31,237 nucleotides of DNA from Methanobacterium_C sp963845285 (GTDB lineage: Archaea > Methanobacteriota > Methanobacteria > Methanobacteriales > Methanobacteriaceae), in the NCBI GenBank assembly GCA_963845285.1, contig CAWJRO010000001.1:1-31237 (forward strand), read 5' to 3'. The position numbers and the translations under genes were made by a program. Positions 25,315 through 31,237 of the stretch are shown here, in pieces; the stretch's first letter is position 1, and the number at the start of each line of letters is the position of its first letter. The notes under the pieces were generated by a model that was given only the letters and a program-made list of their open reading frames with translations, was not told the DNA's origin and ran no database searches.

Positions 25315-26670
25315 TTATCCCAGGAAGTGTATTCCAAATGTGAGTATCACAGCTATACTCACGATAATACCGATTATGACCATAGGTAATCCTGCTTTCA
25401 GGATCTCTTTCATATTGACGTAACCTGTTCCATATGCCATTGCAACTGTTGGATCTGCCATTGGGAACATGAAAGACAGTGAACATGCAATTGCCACAGG
25501 CACAGCATAAATACCAATTGGCTGACCCTGAGCAGCAGCTAAAGTCACAGCAATAGGCACCAAAATAGCTGAAAGTGCTATGTTGGACATTACCTGTGTG
25601 AAAATCACAGCAATAACCATCAACACGAGCATGATAATCAACGTCGATGGATTACCACCTAACATTCCAAGCACATCATGTATCAAATAGGTTGCAGCTC
25701 CTGAGTTTAATAGTGCTGCACCGAGGGCTAAAGCTCCTCCGAAGAAGATTATAAGTCCCCAGTCAATGTTCTTTTGAGCATCTTTCCAGTCAATAACACC
25801 CGTTATAAAGTACAATGCAGCACCAATAAGAGCTACCGAATAACTGTCAAGACCTGTGATACCTGTTGTAACCCATAAACCTATGGTGAAAAACAAAATA
25901 ACTGCTGTTATCTTCTCTGTTCTACTTATAGATCCCAGTTTGCTGAGCGTACTGGTTAAAGTCTCCTTACCACCAACAATACCTTCAACTTCCGGTGGGA
26001 ACACCCATTGTAGAGTTTTCCAGATAGCTAGAAGTAATATTATTGCAAGTGGGAATCCGAAGACCATCCAGTTAGCGAATGGAAGATGTGTGTACGCGGC
26101 GGCCATAAGGTTCGGTGCAGTACCAATCTCTGTTCCAAATCCACCTGCCAGAGAACCGTAAGAAGCACCTAAAACCATAGCCTTAGCAAAGTTACTGTTA
26201 CCTTTCTCAGCATCCTTCACACCCATCAAAGGAATGATCTCCTTAATAATAGGGAGAAGCATTGCAAAAGCCACAACATTCTCAATCCAAGCAGAAAGAA
26301 GTCCTGTTGAAAATACAGCTGCAAAAATGCTCATACTTGGGCTTGTGCCCAGTTTTGAGAGAAGGAAATATGTGAAACGTTTTGCAAGTCCACTTTTACG
26401 AATAGCCTCGGCCAGAATAAATCCACCAATCATCAGGAAGATGATAGGATTTGCAAACCCAATTGCAGCATTAGTAAAACTCTCTATGCCCAGTAAAGGC
26501 AGCAAAAACATGATCATAATGGACGTCACAGCCAAATTAACAGTTTCAGTACCCCACATCACAATGGCGAAAACCAAAAGTGCAAGAGAAGCATGACCCG
26601 GATAACTTAAACCGTGCATAGGAACTAACATAACCGCTATGAATGCCAAAATAGCCACAACAAAACCCAT
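25315..26670 (-). CDS. SLC13/DASS-family anion or dicarboxylate transporter
   Basis: Inner-membrane symporter, 451 residues, about 11-12 hydrophobic segments. The two family signature turns are present: FGTEIGTAPNLMAAAYTHLP in the first half and SNIALSAILVPIAVTLAA in the second, the SNT-type sodium/substrate loops. The first also begins with WGTETVNLAVTSIMIMFLLP, the usual WWxTE-like site. Substrate (dicarboxylate, sulfate or other) cannot be told. ATG 26670 is the first standard start, but it lacks a good ribosome site; an ATA at 26703 is well placed after GAGGTGG and would add an 11-residue basic lead (see findings). Monocistronic, closed by a hairpin terminator. Confidence 0.88.
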   Translation of the reverse strand: MGFVVAILAFIAVMLVPMHGLSYPGHASLALLVFAIVMWGTETVNLAVTSIMIMFLLPLLGIESFTNAAIGFANPIIFLMIGGFILAEAIRKSGLAKRFTYFLLSKLGTSPSMSIFAAVFSTGLLSAWIENVVAFAMLLPIIKEIIPLMGVKDAEKGNSNFAKAMVLGASYGSLAGGFGTEIGTAPNLMAAAYTHLPFANWMVFGFPLAIILLLAIWKTLQWVFPPEVEGIVGGKETLTSTLSKLGSISRTEKITAVILFFTIGLWVTTGITGLDSYSVALIGAALYFITGVIDWKDAQKNIDWGLIIFFGGALALGAALLNSGAATYLIHDVLGMLGGNPSTLIIMLVLMVIAVIFTQVMSNIALSAILVPIAVTLAAAQGQPIGIYAVPVAIACSLSFMFPMADPTVAMAYGTGYVNMKEILKAGLPMVIIGIIVSIAVILTFGIHFLG

Positions 26671-26905
26671 AATTCTCTTTTTAACATCAGAATTCGTTTT
26701 TATACCCCCACCTCTTTTTTCAGATTAAGATATCTGTACTATTAAAATCTTTGCAATCCATAAAATATCCAAAAATCTAATTTCTATTATTTTAACATTA
26801 TTTTATATCAAAATATTTATTAACATTTAGTAACTCAATTTAGTCATTATCTAACTCAATTTATGGAGTTCATGTCTTTTTAGAATCAATACATCAATTA
26901 ATATT

Positions 26906-26964
26906 GAAGATATATCATTTGAGAATTTGAAGATATATCATTTGAGAATTTGAAGATATATCAT
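26906..26964. repeat. Tandem repeat, 23-base unit, 2.6 copies
   Basis: Two perfect copies of GAAGATATATCATTTGAGAATTT-type unit (26906-26928, 26929-26951) and a third that stops after 13 bases (26952-26964). About 200 bases upstream of the SLC13 start. Confidence 0.85.
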
Positions 26965-27300
26965 GGAATAACCGGAAGTAAGTTACCTTTTACCACCATA
27001 TAAATGTTTCTGAGAATTAAGATTTTTTTATTCTTTTTTATTCCGTTAAAATTTTGATTTATTTTATTTTTAAGTTTTTAAACAAATTTTAACCAGTTTA
27101 AATGGAATATCTTAACAAATTAACTCTGAAATTTTTATCGTCAAATTTTATTCAAATTTATGATTATTCATTGATTATTGGATATCAACAGATTATTATA
27201 ATGCATAGTATTTTTTTGTGAATCACGTTGAATTTGGGAGTTTATGTTAAAACTTAAACCAAATTCTCTCAAGATTAACTAATTCCAAATTAAATAAAAA

Positions 27301-27330
27301 CATTTATTTGTTATTCATTTATTTGTTATT
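27301..27330. repeat. Tandem duplication CATTTATTTGTTATT x2
   Basis: Two perfect adjacent copies of a 15-base unit in non-coding sequence. Probably replication slippage. Confidence 0.75.
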
Positions 27331-27498
27331 CCAGATTGTATCTTATGTATTCTTATTTAATTCCCCAATGGAAACATAATATTAAGAAATTAGTACATAT
27401 ATTAACTTTGTCCTTACATTATTCATTAGTTATGTTTTTTCCAGTTATTTTTATGATATTCCCAATTAAAATTTTTTTTACCGTATTAAACCTAAAAG

Positions 27499-27506
27499 CT
27501 TATATA
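27499..27506 (+). promoter_or_regulatory. TATA box of the tRNA-Gly pair
   Basis: CTTATATA, with the purine-rich AAAAG just before it as possible BRE, centred about 45 bases before the first tRNA; allows a short 5' leader of roughly 15-20 bases for RNase P. Confidence 0.5.
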
Positions 27507-27547
27507 CAATAAACCTAAAACCATGATACGCGGTCATACCAAGACAC

Positions 27548-27697
<150 letters not shown>

Positions 27698-27789
27698 TTT
27701 TTATCTTTCTATTAATCATTTACTCTATTTTTTAGTTTTTAGATATTTTAGGTATACACTATTTATCTTGTATTTATTTATCTTTTTTA

Positions 27790-27896
27790 GAGGCTGACCC
27801 ATAATTATTTGTAACATATATAATTTTGCTTATTTTTGAATTTAAAGCGTTATTTATCCTTATTTTTTTGTAGATTTTGGATTATGGGACAGCCTC
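27790..27896 (-). mobile_element. Miniature element A, copy 5 (107 bp)
   Basis: Inverted relative to copy 4. Starts GAGGCTGACCCATAATTAT, identical over 19 bases to the left end of the IS1182-like element 66 bases further on; the other end is GAGGCTGTCCCATAATCC (reverse complement). TTTTA flanks both sides as a 5-bp target duplication. Confidence 0.88.
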
Positions 27897-28040
27897 TTTT
27901 AGTTTTAAAATTATATTAATATCTGGAATGATTTGATAATTTTATAAATGATTGATAATTTAGAGGCTGACCCATAATTATATTATTTTTTTATGGTTTG
28001 TTATTATTATCTTTTTTTATTGGCTTTTTGTGATGGTTAA

Positions 28041-28048
28041 TTATATAT
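28041..28048 (+). promoter_or_regulatory. Possible TATA box of the transposase gene
   Basis: TTATATAT, 63 bases before the transposase ATG and inside the element; gives a leader of about 30 bases. Confidence 0.4.
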
Positions 28049-28103
28049 TTGTGGTTATTCTAGTATTTATTATAGTGTTTGTGTTTGTTTGGAGGTTATG
28101 TTT

Positions 28104-29669
28104 ATGGTTTTACGTGAAGATAGAATGGGTCAGACTTTTTTAGTGCCAGTAGATTTGAAAGAGTTCATTCCAAAGAATCATATATGTTTTTTTATTGTGG
28201 ATATGGTTGATCAGTTAGATTTTAGTGATCTTGAGAATAAATATCGATATAAGCCTGGTAAACCTGCTTATTCGCGACGTATGTTAATGAGAATAGTTTT
28301 AATGGCTGCTGTGGATGGTGTTTTTTCATCGAGAAAGATTATGAAACTTACAAATGAAAATTTCATTTATACGTATTTATCTGGTGTTGAATCACCAGAT
28401 TTTAGGACAATTTTAAGATTTAAAATTGAAGCTAAAAAATTGATAGAAAAAGCATTTCAGGTTACTGTATTAACTGCAAAGAAATCAGGTATGCTTAATT
28501 TGGAACATATCGCCATTGACGGCACAAAAATCAAAGCAAACGCTTCTAACAACAATAATTTAACAGAAAAAGAAATACAAACAATTAAAAAAATAATTCA
28601 AAAAGGAATTGATGTTGACAAAGAAGAAGACGAATTATACGGTGAAGACAACGATAATGATATTAAAATGCCTTTAAATAAAGAAGAAAGAAAAAAATTG
28701 ATTAAAGAAATATTTAAAGAAATGGAAGATAATGAAAGCAAGAATAAAGAAGAAAATCGACCTAAAAAATCCGCAGTCAATATTATTGAGCAAGGACTTG
28801 AAAATCCTAAGAAAACTTTGGAAAAATTAGGAAAAGTTGAAAAACAACTAAAAAAAGGAGGACAAAAATCCGTTAGCTTAACAGATCCAGATGCACGCTG
28901 GATGAAAAATAAAAAGAATAAAATAGAATTCTCATACAATTCCCAAATCAGTGTAGACCATAAATCCGGAATAATAGTCACAAACAGCGTAACACAACAA
29001 CCCACAGACCACCACCAACTAATACCACAAATAAAAAAAATAATCAAAACAACAGGACCAATACCAACTAAAACATGCATAAGTGCCGATAATGGATACT
29101 TTACACAAGACAATATGGAATACATCCATGAACAGAAATTAGATGCATATATACCCAACCGAAAACAAGCACATACAGCTAAAACATGTAAAAAAGATAT
29201 AAACAGATTTTCTAAGCACAATTTCAAATATGATCCTCATAATAAGTTATATATCTGTCCAAATAATAAAAAATTATCATATCAAAAGACTTATAGATAT
29301 AATAACAAAATACGAGAACAATATTACACCCATGAGTGTTTAAAATGTTCAGATCAAACCAGCTGCGCTGGAAAGAATCGTATGAAGATAATAACTGATT
29401 ATAGTGGTGATTTAGCGAGAAAGATGTTTTTAAAGATGGAAACACCTGAAGCGAAATTGGAATTTGCAAAACGCAAAGAAACCGTTGAATGGCCATTTGG
29501 GAATATAAAACAAAATTTAAAGTTCACAGAATATTATACAAGGGGATTAGAACAAATAAGAACAGAAAACAATCTAATATGCATAGCACACAACATAAAA
29601 CGAATATTTAACATAATAACAAAAAAATCCACCCAAATAATCCCAAAAAACCCAACAACCCCTATCTAA
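28104..29669 (+). CDS. IS1182-family DDE transposase
   Basis: 521 residues. N-terminal DUF772-like helical domain (KPAYSRRMLMRIVLMAAVDG, then SPDFRTILRFK), RNase H core with catalytic Asp139 (IAIDGTKIKANAS), Asp329 (SADNGYFT) and Glu462 (VEWPFGNIK), a large charged Lys/Glu insertion at about 150-255, and a four-cysteine cluster (C385, C412, C415, C421) before the final Glu, all typical of IS1182 members. The frame opens at TTG 28089, but GGAGGT (28091-28096) fits ATG 28104 with a seven-base spacer. The first 400 bases are T-rich and the rest A-rich on the coding strand, unlike host genes. Confidence 0.93.
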   Translation: MVLREDRMGQTFLVPVDLKEFIPKNHICFFIVDMVDQLDFSDLENKYRYKPGKPAYSRRMLMRIVLMAAVDGVFSSRKIMKLTNENFIYTYLSGVESPDFRTILRFKIEAKKLIEKAFQVTVLTAKKSGMLNLEHIAIDGTKIKANASNNNNLTEKEIQTIKKIIQKGIDVDKEEDELYGEDNDNDIKMPLNKEERKKLIKEIFKEMEDNESKNKEENRPKKSAVNIIEQGLENPKKTLEKLGKVEKQLKKGGQKSVSLTDPDARWMKNKKNKIEFSYNSQISVDHKSGIIVTNSVTQQPTDHHQLIPQIKKIIKTTGPIPTKTCISADNGYFTQDNMEYIHEQKLDAYIPNRKQAHTAKTCKKDINRFSKHNFKYDPHNKLYICPNNKKLSYQKTYRYNNKIREQYYTHECLKCSDQTSCAGKNRMKIITDYSGDLARKMFLKMETPEAKLEFAKRKETVEWPFGNIKQNLKFTEYYTRGLEQIRTENNLICIAHNIKRIFNIITKKSTQIIPKNPTTPI

Positions 29670-29785
29670 AACAAAAATCCATCCAAAAAAAAAATAATTT
29701 TACAAAAAAAATAATGACTCAGCCTCTAAAGTATTAAAAAGAGTTTTTTTGAAATTTATAAAAACTAAAATTTTTAAAGACATTA

Positions 29786-29963
29786 GAGGATTTCTATTAA
29801 CCTTTATTTACTTGATATTAGGTTTAGAAATAGTTTTATGATATTTATTAATGAGTTAATTGAGCTATTAAATGTTAATAAAGGCTTAAATGACGTGTTC
29901 ATTTATCATAATTAACTTAAATCTTTTAATATTATTAAATTTTAGAGGTTTTTAGAAATTCTC
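29786..29963 (+). mobile_element. Miniature element B, copy 3 (178 bp)
   Basis: Ends GAGGATTTCTATTAAC and (reverse complement) GAGAATTTCTAAAAAC, with ATTA flanking both sides as 4-bp target duplication. The most diverged of the three copies, with small indels in the middle. It lies 59 bases beyond the IS1182-like element but its ends and interior are unrelated to it. The remainder of the 29670-30060 gap is AT-rich with no gene. Confidence 0.85.
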
Positions 29964-30060
29964 ATTAGGATATTACTATAAAATTAAGGATACTATATAA
30001 AAAAAGAATCTAAAGATTATCTAAAGTAAATCTAAATTAAATAGACGTATTATAATCTGA

Positions 30061-30462
30061 TTATATTGGCACCAGTAATTCTGCTGCCACCATTCTACAG
30101 ATATCTGTTTTAGTGATTACTCCTACAGGTTTTTCATCTTCTAAAACAAGAAGCCCCGAAACATCAGCTCTCACCATTAAGTTAGCAGCATCTTCTATTC
30201 CATCATCAGCAGATATGGTTATGGTGTTCTCTGACATTATATCTGCAATTTTAAGTGTTCCAATTTCCTTTGTGGTTGGTTTTATACTTCCAAGAATACC
30301 TATCAAATCTGAGTAAGATACTACACCTTTAGGGTCCCCATTTTCATCCATAACAAAAAGTCTTCTTACTCCTTCTTTATACATCTTCTCAAATGCTTCC
30401 AATGGTTTTACATTAGGATTTGTAGTTATAACTCCTTTATTCATGGCTTCTTTAACTTTCAT
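30061..30462 (-). CDS. Stand-alone CBS-pair protein
   Basis: 133 residues forming two CBS domains: first about 1-60 (KVKEAMNKGVITTNPNVKPL, RRLFVMDENGDPKGVVSYSD), second about 72-133 (IADIMSENTITISADDGIED, VSGLLVLEDEKPVGVITKTD). Such pairs bind adenosine nucleotides or SAM and regulate other proteins; no partner domain is fused here, so its target is unknown. The frame reaches 30486, but ATG 30462 is chosen because GGAGTGGT lies just before it and homologues begin at MKVKEAM. Divergent from nikR, with which it shares a 370-base control region. Confidence 0.9.
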   Translation of the reverse strand: MKVKEAMNKGVITTNPNVKPLEAFEKMYKEGVRRLFVMDENGDPKGVVSYSDLIGILGSIKPTTKEIGTLKIADIMSENTITISADDGIEDAANLMVRADVSGLLVLEDEKPVGVITKTDICRMVAAELLVPI

Positions 30463-30619
30463 TTTACCACTCCATATTAGCGTCAATCAATAAAAATATT
30501 ACATAAGATATTACATATTATATTATACCAAAACATTGATTAATAAGTTATGAGATTTAATCTGATGTTATAAGTATAATTAATTTTTAATTTTGATTTC
30601 AAGAATCTTGTTTGCATTT

Positions 30620-30766
30620 AACAATATTGTTCTTGTAGGACAAAATTTAAATACTAAATTAAATACTTAAGAAAACCATACAAGTATTAAGTTTGTATTA
30701 ACACTTAATATAAGTTCTATAAGTTACTATATGGCCAATATTGTTTATAAAAAGCAATATTGCTTT
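30620..30766. promoter_or_regulatory. Cluster of CAATATTG palindromes and an inverted repeat before nikR
   Basis: Three CAATATTG cores: AACAATATTGTT (30620-30631, perfect 12-bp palindrome), CCAATATTGT (30735-30744) and AAAGCAATATTGCTTT (30751-30766, perfect 16-bp palindrome). Between them lies TATTAAGT-N10-ACTTAATA (30685-30710), a perfect 8-bp inverted repeat. The 16-bp palindrome ends 11 bases before the nikR TATA box, a position where a bound protein would affect transcription. The protein is unknown; NikR itself is the obvious guess. Confidence 0.5.
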
Positions 30767-30777
30767 GAAGAGTAAGA

Positions 30778-30785
30778 TTTATATA
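30778..30785 (+). promoter_or_regulatory. TATA box of nikR
   Basis: TTTATATA, 55 bases before the nikR ATG; a start about 25 bases downstream leaves a leader of roughly 25 bases containing the GGAGGG ribosome site at 30818-30823. Confidence 0.55.
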
Positions 30786-30832
30786 GTAAATAATTTGTAT
30801 TACGATAATATAAAAATGGAGGGAAAATTGTG

Positions 30833-31237
30833 ATGAGAATTAGTATGTCATTGCCTAAGAAGCTTTTAAATGAATTTGACGAAGTATTGAAGGATCGAGG
30901 GTACCAATCAGAGATCAAAAGGAATTAGGGATGCTCTAAAAGATTACATAGTTAGATACCAGTGGATGAATGAGATGGAAGGTGACAGGATAGGAATAAT
31001 CGCTGTTATATACGATCACCACTACACAGGAGTTATGGAAGATATAACAGATATCCAGCATGACTACAGAGATTACATAAATGCAGTTATGCACGTCCAC
31101 ATGACAGAAAAGTACTGTCTTGAAGTAGTTGTTGTTAAAGGAGACGTAAAATACATCCGCGACTTAACAGAGAAAATGATGAGACTCAAAGGCGTGGAAC
31201 ATGTGAAACTCACAAGTACAGCCAGCGGTGAGAAAAT
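30833..31237 (+). pseudogene. nikR: Nickel-responsive regulator NikR, frameshifted, 3' end beyond right edge
   Basis: Ribbon-helix-helix repressor with a C-terminal nickel-binding ACT-like domain. Frame one reads MRISMSLPKKLLNEFDEVLK then DRGYQSEIKRN and stops (TAG 30926-30928). Shifting by one base at about 30911 restores the family text: SKGIRDALKDYIVRYQWMNE, IIAVIYDHHYTGVMEDI, NAVMHVHMTEKYCLEVVVVK. An extra base in TCAGAGATCAAA, where SRSKG is expected, explains it. The nickel ligands (His in DHHYTG, HVH, Cys in KYCLE) are all intact, so damage is recent or a sequencing error. A GTG (30830) directly before the ATG is an alternative start. Context: hypA and hypB, also nickel genes, lie in the same window. 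Confidence 0.88.

Larger units (their letters stand above)
26704..27498. other. AT-rich gap between SLC13 gene and tRNA-Gly pair
   Basis: About 800 bases without a recognisable gene. Contains the SLC13 promoter region, a 23-base tandem repeat (26906-26964) and a 15-base tandem duplication (27301-27330). No open frame with a ribosome site that I would defend. Confidence 0.4.
27963..29726 (+). mobile_element. IS1182-like insertion sequence, apparently complete (1764 bp)
   Basis: Left end GAGGCTGACCCATAATTAT; right end (reverse complement) GAGGCTGAGTCATTATTTT, the outer eight bases perfect. It is flanked by TTTA on the left and TAAA on the right, that is a palindrome rather than a clear direct duplication. 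It carries one full transposase gene with no frame damage, so it may be active and is the only candidate in the window to move the type A miniature elements. Confidence 0.85.

Noticed and set aside
28598..29227. 209-codon minus-strand frame inside the transposase gene
   Set aside because: Antisense to the transposase; its Ser/Leu/Phe-rich text is what Lys/Glu-rich coding sequence gives when read backwards.
27963..29726. Clear direct target duplication for the IS1182-like element
   Set aside because: Flanks are TTTA and TAAA, which are complementary rather than duplicated; only TA could be a direct repeat.

Overview
The window reads as chromosome of a mesophilic, AT-rich hydrogenotrophic methanogen of the order Methanobacteriales, most like Methanobacterium. 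The evidence is methenyl-H4MPT cyclohydrolase (mch), an archaeal exosome/RNase P/proteasome gene string, archaeal LonB, archaeal-type riboflavin synthase, core-type MetE, hypAB, nikR, and bacterial-looking Shine-Dalgarno sites (GGTGAT, GGAGG) combined with archaeal TATA boxes. The genus is inferred from gene content and order as I remember them; no search was run.

Layout. 1-5932 (minus strand) is the archaeal exosome superoperon: rpl15e, a COG1325 RNA-binding protein, rnp3, rnp2, psmA, SBDS, rrp4, rrp41 and rrp42 (cut by the left edge). 6252-11760 (minus) holds an AhpD-like protein, ribC, mch, thyA, metE and a DUF1890/DUF1894-type pair. 11974-14515 holds a GNAT acetyltransferase, tRNA-Ala (plus) and hypA-hypB (minus). 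14941-15807 is prs (plus). 16202-21618 (minus) holds an APCDD1-like protein, a DEAD-box helicase and LonB. 22344-23873 is cobQ (plus). 24195-26670 (minus) holds trkA and an SLC13 transporter. 27548-27697 carries two tRNA-Gly genes. 27963-29726 is a complete IS1182-like insertion sequence. 30061-30462 (minus) is a CBS-domain protein, and nikR (plus) runs off the right edge carrying a one-base frameshift.

Functionally the genes form housekeeping sets: RNA processing and protein turnover, methanogenesis C1 flow (mch), nickel supply for hydrogenases (hypA, hypB, nikR), corrinoid synthesis and use (cobQ, metE), and ion transport.

The less ordinary content is in the gaps. (i) Five 106-107 bp miniature elements share up to 19 terminal bases with the IS1182-like element. 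(ii) Three 178-181 bp elements form a second, unrelated family with GAGAATTTCTA ends and 4-bp target duplications. (iii) A 356-bp deletion derivative has IS6-like ends. (iv) Two traces look like decayed coding sequence. Other points of note are an archaeal protein resembling the animal Wnt inhibitor APCDD1, possible ATT and ATA start codons with well-placed ribosome sites, and a cluster of CAATATTG palindromes before nikR. I found no CRISPR array, prophage or defence island.
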